Part shown: piece by piece, positions 47,809 through 58,441 of the stretch
Layout: every line of letters begins with the position of its first letter
Position numbering within the stretch: the stretch's first letter is position 1
Origin: DATLLN01 sp963720885
GTDB lineage: Bacteria; Actinomycetota; Thermoleophilia; Gaiellales; JAICJC01
Direction: 5' to 3'
Length of the DNA stretch: 64,000 nt
Assembly: GCA_963720885.1 (NCBI GenBank)
Contig: CAVRGW010000005.1
Span: 868,001-932,000, forward strand
The notes under the pieces: model-generated
Databases searched by the model: none
Told to the model about the DNA's origin: nothing
The model's input: only the letters and a program-made list of their open reading frames with translations
Translations under genes and position numbers: made by a program

Positions 47809-49002
47809 ATGACACCCCGCGCCCGCACCCTGCTGATCCTCTCGGTTGCGGCGCAGGCGGCGGTCTCGATCGTCCAGTTCGGGCTCCCGGCGATCGGTCT
47901 CGAGGTGCGCGACGCCCTCGACATCGGGCCGGCCGGGTTCGGCGTCGTGTTCGCCGCGGTCGGGCTGGGATCGGCGGCCGTCCTGCTGCCGACGGGCATG
48001 CTGGTCGACCGCTTCGGCGCACGCCCGGTGCTGCTGGCGGGGGCCGCGCTGAACGCGACCGGCTACGTGATCGCGTCGTCATCTTCGGACGCAACGGTGT
48101 TCGCATGCGCGTTGTTCGTCGCCGGTATCGGATCGGCGTCGGTGCCGGTCGCCGGGATGAGCGCTCTGCTCCGCGAGTTCCCGCCCGAGAAGCGCGGCAT
48201 CGCGCTGGGTTGGCGGCAGCTGGCGGTGCCGTTGGGCGGCACGATCGGCGCGGCGATGCTGCCCCTGCTCGCCCACGCCGGCGGCGTGCGGCTGGCGATG
48301 CTGGTGGCCGCCGCCCTGACGGCGTCGACCGCAGCGCTGTTCGCGCTGCGCTCCCCGGGCGGCGGTGGCGAGACCGCCAGCCTGCGGCTGGACGGCGTGC
48401 TCTCCGCGCCGGGCATGCGGCCGGTGATGGCACTGGGACTGCTCTACGCGTTTGCATTGTCGGCAACGCTGACGTACATCGTGCCGGCCGCCCGCGAGCT
48501 GGACATCACGGCCGCCCAGGCGGGAGTGCTGTTCGCCGTCGTCAACGTCTCCGCCGCCGCGGCGCGGCTGGTGTGGGGCCGGCTCGCGGATCGCCACGGC
48601 GGCACCCGCCGCGCGCGGACGCTGGCCGAGACCGGCGCGCTGGCCGCCGGTGCGGCGTTGCTGATGCCGCTGGCGCTGCGGGCCGGCGTCGTGCCGGCGG
48701 TGATCGTCGCCTGCGCGCTGTCGTTCGGCGCCTTCGGGTTCAACGGCGTCCTCTACGTCACGGCCGGTGAGATCGCCGGCGCCGAGCGCGCGGGGCGCGC
48801 CGTCGGCGTCGCGTCGACGGTCGTGTTCGCCTGCACCTCGGCCCTGACACCGGTCGCCGGACTGGTCGCCGAGACCTTCGGCTACGACACGATGTGGCTG
48901 CTGGGCGCGGCCTCGTCGGCCACCGGTGCCGCGATCGCGGCCACACTGCTGACGCGGGCCGTGGGCACCCGCCGCTCAGTACTGATAGAAGCCGCGGCCT
49001 GA
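47809..49002 (+). CDS. Major facilitator superfamily transporter
   Basis: 397 residues with twelve predicted helices. The MFS loop motif is seen as GMLVDRFGARPVLL between helices 2 and 3 and RLADRHGGTRRARTL in the second half. No lysine/arginine-rich specificity motif is recognised. ATG start 47809. Its 3' end overlaps the convergent hydroxyacyl-CoA dehydrogenase gene by 27 nt. Substrate unknown; uptake of an organic acid would suit the acyl-CoA genes nearby. Confidence 0.87.
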   Translation: MTPRARTLLILSVAAQAAVSIVQFGLPAIGLEVRDALDIGPAGFGVVFAAVGLGSAAVLLPTGMLVDRFGARPVLLAGAALNATGYVIASSSSDATVFACALFVAGIGSASVPVAGMSALLREFPPEKRGIALGWRQLAVPLGGTIGAAMLPLLAHAGGVRLAMLVAAALTASTAALFALRSPGGGGETASLRLDGVLSAPGMRPVMALGLLYAFALSATLTYIVPAARELDITAAQAGVLFAVVNVSAAAARLVWGRLADRHGGTRRARTLAETGALAAGAALLMPLALRAGVVPAVIVACALSFGAFGFNGVLYVTAGEIAGAERAGRAVGVASTVVFACTSALTPVAGLVAETFGYDTMWLLGAASSATGAAIAATLLTRAVGTRRSVLIEAAA

Positions 49003-49815
49003 CTTTCGGCCCAGCCGCCCCGCCTCGACGTAGGTGCGCAGCAGCGGGCACGGGCGGTACTTCTCGCCCAGTCCATCGTGCAGCACCTCCATGATCGACA
49101 GGCAGGTGTCGAGCCCGATCAGGTCGGCCAGCGTCAGCGGCCCCATCGGGTGGTTCATGCCCAGCTTCATCACCGTGTCGATCGCCTCGGCATCGCCCAC
49201 GCCCTCCATCAGGCAGTAGGCGGCCTCGTTGATCATCGGCACGAGGATCCGGTTCGAGATGAAGCCCGGCACGTCCCGCGCCTCGGCCACCGTCTTGCCC
49301 ATCCGCTCCGCGGCCTCGCGCACCGCGGCGGCGGTCGCGTCGGCGGTGTCCAGCCCGCGGATCACCTCGACCAGGGGCATCAGCGGCACGGGATTGAAGA
49401 AGTGCATGCCCACCACCGCCGCAGGCCGCGACGTGCTGGCCGCCAGCCGCGTGATCGGGATGGAGCTGGTGTTCGACGCCAGGATGGCGCCCTCGTGGGC
49501 GACGTCGTCCAGCTGCTTGAAGATCTTCAGCTTGAGGTCGACGTCCTCGGTCGCGGCCTCGATCAGCAGGTCGGCATCCTCGGCATGCGAGTGCGTGCGG
49601 ATCCGCGTCACGGCGGCGTCCGCGTCCTCCTGTGCCAGCCGCTCCTTGGACACCAGCTTCGTCAGCGACTCCTGGATCGTCACGGTCGCCCGCTCCAGCT
49701 GGCCCGGAGCGACGTCGACCAGCAACACGTCGTATCCCGCCACTGCGGCGACCTGGGCGATGCCGGAGCCCATCTGCCCCGCGCCGACGATCGTGATCTT
49801 GCGGATCTCGGTCAT
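48976..49815 (-). CDS. 3-hydroxyacyl-CoA (3-hydroxybutyryl-CoA) dehydrogenase
   Basis: 279 residues, the single-domain FadB2/Hbd form. NAD motif ITIVGAGQMGSGIAQVAA at residues 7-24, catalytic His in VVGMHFFNPVPLMPLVEVIRG near 136, and GFISNRILVPMINEAAYCL plus NHPMGPLTLADLIGLDTCL in the C-terminal domain. Oxidises 3-hydroxyacyl-CoA with NAD+. ATG overlaps the thiolase stop as ATGA, so the two beta-oxidation steps are coupled. Confidence 0.94.
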   Translation of the reverse strand: MTEIRKITIVGAGQMGSGIAQVAAVAGYDVLLVDVAPGQLERATVTIQESLTKLVSKERLAQEDADAAVTRIRTHSHAEDADLLIEAATEDVDLKLKIFKQLDDVAHEGAILASNTSSIPITRLAASTSRPAAVVGMHFFNPVPLMPLVEVIRGLDTADATAAAVREAAERMGKTVAEARDVPGFISNRILVPMINEAAYCLMEGVGDAEAIDTVMKLGMNHPMGPLTLADLIGLDTCLSIMEVLHDGLGEKYRPCPLLRTYVEAGRLGRKSGRGFYQY

Positions 49816-50996
49816 CCCGGCAGCACCTCGAGCACCATCGCGTCGCCCTGGGCCGCGCCCGAGCAGATGGCGGCGACGCCGATGCCGCCGCCCCGCCGCC
49901 GCAGCTGGGCGACCAGCGTCCCCAGCAGCCGGCCGCCGGACGCGCCGATCGGATGCCCGTAGGCGACCGCGCCGCCCTGCGGGTTGACCCGGTCGGGGTC
50001 GACGCCGAGCAGCTCGATGGTGTTCAGCACGACCGAGCAGAAGGCCTCGTTGACCTCGTAGATGTCGACGTCCGCCGGCGTCATGCCGACGCGCTCGAGC
50101 GCCTGGCGGGCGGCCGCCGCGGGCGTGCGCACCAGGTACGGCCAGTCGTCGCCAACGTGGCCCTCGGAGATCACCTTCGCCAGCGGCTGCAGGCCGCGCT
50201 CGGCGGCCCAGTCCTCGGACGCCAGCACCAGCAACGCCGCCCCGTCGTTGACGCCCGGCGCGTTGCCGGCCGTGGTGGCGCCGTCCTTCGTGAACACCGG
50301 CTTCAGCGATGCCAGCCGCTCGGCCGACGTGTCCCGCCGCGGTCCCTCGTCCGTGTCGACAACGAGATCGCCCTTGCGGCCCTCGATCGTCACCGGCACG
50401 ATCTCGTCCGCGAGGCTGCCGTCGTCAATCGCGGCAACCGCGCGCTGGTGCGAGCGCAGCGCCCAGGCGTCCTGATCCTCACGTGAGCATGCGATCTCTG
50501 CGGAGACGACGGAGTTCTCCTCGGCCATGATCCGGTGCGTGAACGTGCTGGTCAGGCCGTCGTACGTCATGTGGTCGATCAGCTCGCCGTTGCCCATCTT
50601 GTATCCGAAGCGGCCCTTGGTGAGCAGGTACGGCGCATTCGACATGCTCTCCATGCCCCCGGCGAGCACGACGTCGTGGACGCCGGCGCGGATCTGCAGG
50701 TCGCCGTAGGCGACCGCCCGCAGCCCGGACGCGCAGACCTTGTTGATCGTGTCGGAGCCGACGGTGCGCGGCGCGCCGACCGCGGCCGAGACCTGCCGCG
50801 AGGGGATCATCCCGACGCCCGCCTGCAGCACCTCTCCCATCACCACGTATCCGATGTCGTCTGCCGAGACACCGGCGCGCTCGAGCGCCCCGCGGCCGGC
50901 GACGGCGCCGAGCTCGGGTGCGGAGAGGGACGACAGGGCGCCGCCGAGGCGGCCGAACGGGGTCCGGGCGGCCCCGAGGATCACGGTGGTGGGCAT
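49812..50996 (-). CDS. Acetyl-CoA C-acyltransferase (thiolase)
   Basis: 394 residues. The nucleophilic cysteine is in INKVCASGLRAV near 89, the catalytic His in AYGHPIGASGGRLLG near 350, and the second Cys in AICSGAAQGDAM near 380, where C-S-G-A-A-Q-G replaces the usual C-x-G-G-G-x-G. Cleaves 3-ketoacyl-CoA, or condenses acetyl-CoA in reverse. ATG 50996 has GAGGAG four bases upstream. Divergent from the trp operon, whose promoter lies just beyond. Confidence 0.93.
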   Translation of the reverse strand: MPTTVILGAARTPFGRLGGALSSLSAPELGAVAGRGALERAGVSADDIGYVVMGEVLQAGVGMIPSRQVSAAVGAPRTVGSDTINKVCASGLRAVAYGDLQIRAGVHDVVLAGGMESMSNAPYLLTKGRFGYKMGNGELIDHMTYDGLTSTFTHRIMAEENSVVSAEIACSREDQDAWALRSHQRAVAAIDDGSLADEIVPVTIEGRKGDLVVDTDEGPRRDTSAERLASLKPVFTKDGATTAGNAPGVNDGAALLVLASEDWAAERGLQPLAKVISEGHVGDDWPYLVRTPAAAARQALERVGMTPADVDIYEVNEAFCSVVLNTIELLGVDPDRVNPQGGAVAYGHPIGASGGRLLGTLVAQLRRRGGGIGVAAICSGAAQGDAMVLEVLPG

Positions 50997-51015
50997 GCAG
51001 CTCCTCGTTTGCAAC

Positions 51016-51044
51016 TTGACGAAGCGACCGGCATCCAGCATAGT
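51016..51044 (+). promoter_or_regulatory. Probable sigma70-type promoter of the trp operon
   Basis: TTGACG (51016-51021) and CATAGT (51039-51044) are separated by 17 nt, matching the -35/-10 pattern at five and four of six positions. The expected start of transcription near 51050-51052 falls only a few bases before the ATG of the leader peptide, so the leader would be nearly leaderless. Confidence 0.55.
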
Positions 51045-51053
51045 GCTGGGACG

Positions 51054-51107
51054 ATGCGCACGATGCCGCACTGGTGGTGGACCAGCGAGCGAGGTACGGC
51101 CCGCTAG
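51054..51107 (+). CDS. trpL: trp operon leader peptide with three tandem Trp codons
   Basis: The 17-residue frame MRTMPHWWWTSERGTAR has TGGTGGTGG at 51072-51080 and ends at TAG 51105-51107. Three consecutive Trp codons in so short a frame, next to a terminator and the trpE gene, are the hallmark of ribosome-mediated attenuation: with scarce charged tRNA-Trp the ribosome stalls at 51072-51080 and read-through is favoured. A second in-frame ATG (51063) is also usable. Confidence 0.9.
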   Translation: MRTMPHWWWTSERGTAR

Positions 51108-51123
51108 CTGCGCCGCGGCATCC

Positions 51124-51168
51124 GCCCCTCGCCCAGGCCTTTCGCCTCACCAGGCGGGGGGCTTTTTT
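51124..51168 (+). terminator. trp attenuator (intrinsic terminator before trpE)
   Basis: GCCCCTCGCC (51124-51133) pairs with GGCGGGGGGC (51153-51162) as a 10-bp stem (one G-U pair) around a loop holding a small AGGC/GCCT hairpin; TTTTTT follows at 51163-51168. An alternative pairing, GCGAGG at 51089-51094 with CCTCGC at 51127-51132, would trap the left arm and act as antiterminator. A ribosome stopped at the Trp codons leaves 51089-51094 free; one that reaches the TAG covers it. Confidence 0.85.
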
Positions 51169-51177
51169 GTTGCCCTG

Positions 51178-52505
51178 ATGAGCACTCAGCGAACACTCAC
51201 AACCCTTCCCGCCGACATGACGACGCCTGTCGGCGCCTACCTGCAGCTGCGCGAGGCGCTGGGCCCGCCGGCGTTCCTGCTGGAGTCCGTCGAGCGGGGC
51301 GAGCAGGTCGGGCGCTACTCGTTTCTCGGCGCCGGAGCTCCGATCACGTCCAGCCTGGAGGAGGCGGTCGAGTTCTCGCGGTCGCAGCCCGGCCCGCGGC
51401 CCGGTGAGCCGCCGTTCGCGGGCGGCGCCGTCGGCTACCTCAGCTACGACTGGGTGACGCGGCTCGAGCCGGTGCCGCTGCCGCCCGCCCACGAGGACGA
51501 CGCAGGCATCCCGGAGATGCAGTTCATGCTCGCCTCGTGCGTGGTCGCGTTCGACCACGTCCGGCGGACGATGTCGGTGATCGGGCCCGCCGACGAGGCG
51601 GAGCGGGTGCTGGCGGCGCTGGCGGCGCCGATCGCCACCAGGCCGGACGAGCCGCGCGAGGCCGGCGACCGCGTGGAGGAGACCAGCCGCGAGCGCTACA
51701 TGGAGGCGGTGGCCGAGGCGAAGGAGCACATCGCGGCGGGCGATGCTTTCCAGATCCTGATGTCGCAGCGGGTTCGCCGCAGCACCGAGGTGTCGCCCTT
51801 CGCCATCTACCGGGCGCTGCGAGCCGTCAACCCGTCGCCCTACATGTTCCTGCTCGACCTGGGCGGCCATCAGCTGGTCGGGTCGTCGCCAGAGACGCAT
51901 GTGCGCCTCGACCTGGACGGCACCTGCGAGCTGCGGCCGATCGCCGGCACCCGCCCGCGCGGCGCCGACCGCGAGCAGGACGACCGGCTGGCCGAGGAGC
52001 TGATGGCCTCCCCCAAGGAGCGCGCCGAGCACGTGATGCTGGTCGACCTCGGGCGAAACGACCTGTCACGGGTGTGCGAGCCGGGCTCCGTGCGGGTCGA
52101 GCGCTACATGGAGGTCGAGCGCTACTCGCACGTGATGCACATCGTGTCGCGGGTCTTTGGGCAGATCCGCCCGGACCGCGACGCCGCCGCACTGCTGCGC
52201 GCGACCTTCCCCGCCGGGACGATGTCCGGCGCGCCCAAGGTGCGGGCGATGCAGATCATCGGCGAGCTGGAGGGACGACGCCGCGGTGCCTACGCCGGCG
52301 CGGTCGGCTACCTGGGCTTCGGCGGGGACATGGACACCTGCATCGCGATCCGCACCATCGTCATGCGCGACGGGACGGCGTATCTGCAGGCGGGCGCCGG
52401 GATCGTGGCAGACTCCGACCCTGCGGCGGAGCACGACGAGTGCACCAACAAGATGGCGGCGCTGCAGACGGCGATCGACCAGGCGGAGACGGGGATCTAC
52501 GGGCC

Positions 52506-52509
<4 letters not shown>
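51178..52509 (+). CDS. trpE: Anthranilate synthase component I
   Basis: 443 residues. Converts chorismate and ammonia from TrpG to anthranilate. The feedback-site motif LLESVERGEQVGRYSFLG near residue 32 is intact, so tryptophan inhibition is expected. The chorismate-binding core shows GDAFQILMSQR, SSPETHVRL, IAGTRPRG, EHVMLVDLGRNDLSRV, TMSGAPKVRAMQIIGELE and AGAGIVADSDPAAEHDECTNK. ATG at 51178 lies nine bases after the attenuator T-run, without a clear Shine-Dalgarno; an ATG at 51217 is possible. Controlled by the leader attenuator. Confidence 0.95.
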
Positions 52510-53074
<565 letters not shown>

Positions 53075-53078
<4 letters not shown>

Positions 53079-54115
53079 TCACCGAGGCGATCAAGACGCT
53101 GGTCGACGGCCGTGACCTCACGTCGGAGGCGGCGCACGCCGCGATGATGCAGGTGATGGCGGGCGAGGCCGGCCCCGCCCAGATCTCCGCCTTCGCCGTG
53201 GCGCTGCGCATGAAGGGCGAGACGCCGGACGAGATCGCCGGCTGCGCACGGGCCATGCGCGCTCACGCCACGCCGGCGACGCCGTCCCGCGAGGGGCTGG
53301 TCGACACTTGCGGCACGGGCGGCGACGGCTCCGACACCTTCAACATCTCGACGTCGGCGGCGCTGGTCGCCGCCGCTGCCGGCGTGCCCATTGCCAAGCA
53401 CGGCAACCGGGCGATGTCCTCGCGGTGTGGCTCGGCCGACGTGCTCGAGGCGCTGGGCGTGCGCATCGACCTGACGCCGGCGGACATCGCCGACTGCATC
53501 GACGAGGTCGGCTTCGGGTTCATGTTCGCCCAGGCCCACCACCCGGCGATGCGCCATGTCGCCCCCGTGCGGCGCGAGCTCGGTATCCGCACCGTGTTCA
53601 ACCTGCTCGGCCCGCTGACCAATCCCGCGGGCGCTCGGCGACAAGTGATGGGCGTCTACGACGCGGCGCTGGTGGCGCCGATCGCCCAGGTGCTGGTGCG
53701 GCTGGGAGTCGACCACGCGCTGGTCGTGCACGGCGCCGGCGGCCTGGACGAGCTGACGCCGGTCGGCGAGAACCTGGTCGCCGAGGTGCGCGACGGCGAG
53801 GTGCGCGAATACACGGTCGACCCGCGAGACCTGTCGACCGGCGCGGTGCCCGCGTCGCCGGACGACCTGCGGGTGGGCGGCGACCCGGCGCAGAACGCCT
53901 CGATCATCCGCACCGTGTTCGACGGCGAGCGCGGGCCACGCAGGGACGCGGTCGTGCTGAACGCCGGCGCCGCCCTGCTGGTCGCGGGGTCGGTACCCGA
54001 CCTGGAGGCGGGGATCGACCGCGCGGTCGAGGCGATCGACAGCGGCGCCGCGACGGCCACCCTCGACCGGCTGGTCGAGTTCACCCAGCGGCGCGCACCG
54101 GCGGCCGCGCGGTGA
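53075..54115 (+). CDS. trpD: Anthranilate phosphoribosyltransferase
   Basis: 346 residues. The PRPP-binding loops DTCGTGGDGSDTFNISTSAALVAAA and KHGNRAMSSRCGSADVLEALG are complete, and FAQAHHPAMRHVAPVRRELGIRTVFNLLGPLTNPA gives the anthranilate tunnel. GTG start overlaps trpG stop as GTGA. A modest insertion near the C-terminus is usual for the family. Confidence 0.95.
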
Positions 54116-54837
54116 GCGGGTACCTGACCAAACTCTCCGGTGACATCCGCCGGGATGCGCCCGACCAGCCCCGCGGGTTCGCGGATGCCCTGGCCGCCGG
54201 CCCGTCGGTCGCCGTGATCGCGGAGGTCAAGCGAGCGTCACCGTCGCAGGGCGCGATCCGGGCCGACGCCGACGTCGTCGAGACAGCCGTTCGCTACGAG
54301 GACGGCGGCGCGGCCTGCGTCTCGGTGCTGTGCGCCGAGCGCGACTTCGGCGGCTCGCCCGACGACCTGTCGGCAGCCCGCAGTGCGATCTCGATCCCGG
54401 CGCTGGCGAAGGACTTCACCGTCTTCCCCGAACAGGTGGCGCGGCAGCGGATCGCCGGCGCCGACGCCGTGCTGGTGATCCTCGGCATGGTCAGCGACGA
54501 CGAGGCGAAGCGGCTGTCCGAGACTGCCCGCCTGCTGGGCATGGACGTGCTGGTCGAGGCCAACGACGCCGCCGAGGTCGAGCGCGCGGTGGCCCTGGGG
54601 CCGCGGATGATCGGCGTCAACGCCCGCAACCTGGAGACGCTGGAGGTCGACCGCGACGGCCAGCTGGAGCTGCTGGCGAGCCTGCCCGAGGGTTCGCTGC
54701 GAATCGCCGAGTCCGGCGTCGCCTCGCGCGCCGACGTCGAGGCCGCGCGGGACGCCGGCGCCCACGCCGTGCTGGTCGGAACGTCACTGATGCGCTCGCC
54801 CGAGCTGCTGGGCGAGCTGGTGGGGGTGCCGCGATGA
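54112..54837 (+). CDS. trpC: Indole-3-glycerol phosphate synthase
   Basis: 241 residues, somewhat short because the N-terminal extension before IAEVKRASPSQG is only about 35 residues. Catalytic lysines and acids are present: E and K in IAEVKRASPS, K in ALAKDFTVF, E in VLVEANDAAEVE, N in IGVNARNLETLEVD and S in IAESGVASRADV. GTG start overlaps trpD stop as GTGA. Confidence 0.94.
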   Translation: MSGYLTKLSGDIRRDAPDQPRGFADALAAGPSVAVIAEVKRASPSQGAIRADADVVETAVRYEDGGAACVSVLCAERDFGGSPDDLSAARSAISIPALAKDFTVFPEQVARQRIAGADAVLVILGMVSDDEAKRLSETARLLGMDVLVEANDAAEVERAVALGPRMIGVNARNLETLEVDRDGQLELLASLPEGSLRIAESGVASRADVEAARDAGAHAVLVGTSLMRSPELLGELVGVPR

Positions 54838-55390
54838 CGCTGGTCAAGATCTGCGGGCTGACCCGCGAGCAGGACGTCGACCAGGCCATCGAGGCCGGCG
54901 CCGACCTGGTCGGCTTCGTGTGCGTCGCCGACAGCCCGCGCGGCATCACACTGGACCGCGCGGCCGACCTGGCCCGGCGGGCGCCTGCCGGCGTGCGGAC
55001 GGTCGCCGTGTTCGCCGGGCCCGAGCCGGACGGCCCCACCGACGCCTTCGATCTTGTGCAGGTCTACGGGACGTCGCCGCGGACGGACGGCGTCATCCTC
55101 GGCTTCCGCGGCCCGCCGCCGGACGAGCTGCCGGACGGCGTGCCGGTGCTGCTCGACCTGGAGCGCGAGTCGCGGCCGGGCCCCGAAACGCTGCACGGCC
55201 ACTGGACCCGCGCGGCCGCGGTGCGGGCCCCCGTGCTGCTCGCCGGGTCACTCGACCCCGGCAACGTCGCCGAGGCGGTCGCCGCCGCGCACCCCTGGGG
55301 CGTTGACACGGCGCGGGGCGTCGAGGCGTCGCCGGGCGTCAAGGATCACGCGCTGGTCACGCGGTTCGTCAGCAACGCGAAGGAGGCGGC

Positions 55391-55394
<4 letters not shown>
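54834..55394 (+). CDS. trpF: Phosphoribosylanthranilate isomerase
   Basis: 186 residues, a single TIM barrel. The catalytic Cys is in VKICGLTREQD; the catalytic Asp is in VLLDLE; the phosphate site GVDTARGVEASPGVKD closes the barrel. The usual length is near 200; some middle helices are shortened. ATG overlaps the trpC stop as ATGA. In many bacteria trpF and trpC are fused; here they are separate. Confidence 0.93.
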
Positions 55395-56565
<1,171 letters not shown>

Positions 56566-56569
<4 letters not shown>

Positions 56570-57321
56570 AGCTCACGACGCCCGCGCTGTCGATCTACCT
56601 GATGGCAGGTGACGACACCGCCGACCTGGCGGAGGCAGCCGTCCGCGGCGGCGCCACCGCGTTCGAGATCGGCATCCCCTACTCCGACCCGCTGGCGGAC
56701 GGACCCACGGTGCAGCGTGCGGGACAGCGCGCGCTCGCCGCGGGAATGACGACGCGACGCGCACTCGAGGTGCTGGGCGAGGTGCGCTCCCGCGTGGAGG
56801 TGCCGCTGGTGCCGATGACGTACGCCGCGCCGGTGATGGCCTACGGCGAGCAGGCGTTCTGCACCGACGCGGCCGCGGCCGGAGCCGACGGCGTGATCGT
56901 GCCGGACGTCCCGCCCGACGAGTCGGGGCCGCTGTTCGAGCACTGCCGGTCGGCCGGCCTCGACCTGATCCCGCTGCTGGCGCCGACCAGCCTCGATGCG
57001 CGGATCGAGCTGGCCTGCCACAACGCCGGCGGGTTCGTCTACCTGGTCTCGGTGGCCGGGGTGACCGGCGCCCGCGACGCACTGTCCGGCCGCGTGGCCG
57101 GGCTGATCGAGCGGGTGCGGCCGCACACCGACCTGCCGCTGCTGATCGGGTTCGGCATCTCCTCGCCCGCCTCCGCCCAGGCCGCCATGGCCGCGGGCGC
57201 GGACGGCGTGATCATCGGCTCGCGCGCCCTCGAGGTGTCCGAAGCGGGTGGCGCGCCGGCGCTCGAGGAGTTCGTGCGCGAGATCGCCGGCGCGCTCGCC
57301 AGCGCGCCTACCGCGCCTTGA
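56566..57321 (+). CDS. trpA: Tryptophan synthase alpha chain
   Basis: 251 residues. Catalytic Glu and Asp are in FEIGIPYSDPLADGPTVQRA near 34-45; LIPLLAPTSLDARI and LVSVAGVTGARDALSG follow, and IGFGISSPASAQAAMAAGADGVIIGSR binds phosphate. Cleaves indole-glycerol phosphate and passes indole to TrpB. GTG start overlaps trpB stop as GTGA. The stop overlaps the opposing mscL gene by 14 nt, so the operon ends with no free terminator. Confidence 0.95.
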
Positions 57322-57691
57322 GCAGGTCGCGGATCTCCGTCAGCAGCTGCTGATCGACGGTCGGAGCCGGCTCCGCCTCGGGCTCCTGCCCGGCAGCCCG
57401 CCGCGCGGCCAGCATGTTCATCGGCTTGACGACGAAGAAGAAGATCGCGGCTGCCACCGTCACGAACGCGATCAGCGCGTTCAGGAAATCGCCGTACCGG
57501 AACACGCTGCCGTTGATCGTGAACGTCAGGCTGCTGAAGTCCGGCTTTCCGAAGATGGCCGCGATGATCGGCGTGATGATGTCGGCGACGAAGGCCTGGA
57601 CGACCAGGCCGAACGCCGCACCGATGACCACGGCAACGGCCAGGTCGACCACGTTTCCCCGCATCAGAAACGCCTTGAACTCCGCCAGCAT
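57308..57691 (-). CDS. mscL: Large-conductance mechanosensitive channel
   Basis: 127 residues. The N-terminal FKAFLMRGNVVDLAVAVVIGAAFGLVVQAFVADIITPII gating helix and the second helix FLNALIAFVTVAAAIFFFVVKPMN are typical. The cytoplasmic helix ends TEIRDLLKAR. Homopentameric pressure valve. AGGAG precedes the ATG at 57691. Convergent with trpA. Confidence 0.96.
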   Translation of the reverse strand: MLAEFKAFLMRGNVVDLAVAVVIGAAFGLVVQAFVADIITPIIAAIFGKPDFSSLTFTINGSVFRYGDFLNALIAFVTVAAAIFFFVVKPMNMLAARRAAGQEPEAEPAPTVDQQLLTEIRDLLKAR

Positions 57692-57763
57692 GCTGCTCCT
57701 CCCGGTCGGTGTAGCGCGCCAAAGCAAACATAGCCTCAATCGCAACCCGGTAGGCTTTCCGCC

Positions 57764-58441
57764 GTGCGCATCCTGCTCGTCGAGGACGACCAGCCGCTGG
57801 TCCGGATCATCACGAAATCGCTCGACCAGAGCGGTTTCGACGTGGACGTCGCGACGGACGGCGAAGATGGCCTGCACAAGGCGCGCAGCGGTGGCTACGA
57901 CTCGGTCGTGCTCGACCTCCAGCTGCCCAAGATGTCCGGGGTCGAGGTGTGCAAGACGCTCCGCGACGAGCGCAACGACGTCCCGATCCTGATGCTGACC
58001 GCACGCAGCGGCGTCTCCGACCGGATTGCCGGGCTCGACGCGGGCGCGGACGACTACCTGCCCAAGCCGTTCTCGCTGGGCGAGCTCGCGGCGCGCCTGC
58101 GCGCCCTCGGCCGGCGCGGCCGCTCGGACGAGCCGGAGGTGCTGGAGGCCGAGGGCCTCGTCCTCGACACCGGTGCGCGCGAGGTGCGGGTCGGCGAGAC
58201 GCCGGTCGAGCTGACCGGCACGGAGTTCGCCCTGCTCGAGTACCTGATGCGCAACGCCGGCCAGGTGCTGTCGCGCGACCAGCTGCGCGAGGAGGTCTGG
58301 GGCGCCGGGTTCGAGCCGGCGTCGAACGTCGTCGACATCTACGTGCACTACGTGCGCCGCAAGCTGAAGGCCGCCGGCCTGGAAAAGGATCCCATCCGCA
58401 CCGTTCGCGGGCTCGGGTATGCGTTCCGCCGGCCGGACTGA
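57764..58441 (+). CDS. OmpR-family response regulator
   Basis: 225 residues. Receiver with D8/D9, phosphoacceptor D51 in VVLDLQLPKMSG, T79 and K101 (LPKPF) all conserved; winged-helix DNA-binding domain from about 125 to 225, with VELTGTEFALLEYLMRNAGQVLSRDQLREEVWG and VDIYVHYVRRKL. GTG start 57764. It is followed, with a 23-nt overlap, by its kinase. Confidence 0.95.
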   Translation: MRILLVEDDQPLVRIITKSLDQSGFDVDVATDGEDGLHKARSGGYDSVVLDLQLPKMSGVEVCKTLRDERNDVPILMLTARSGVSDRIAGLDAGADDYLPKPFSLGELAARLRALGRRGRSDEPEVLEAEGLVLDTGAREVRVGETPVELTGTEFALLEYLMRNAGQVLSRDQLREEVWGAGFEPASNVVDIYVHYVRRKLKAAGLEKDPIRTVRGLGYAFRRPD

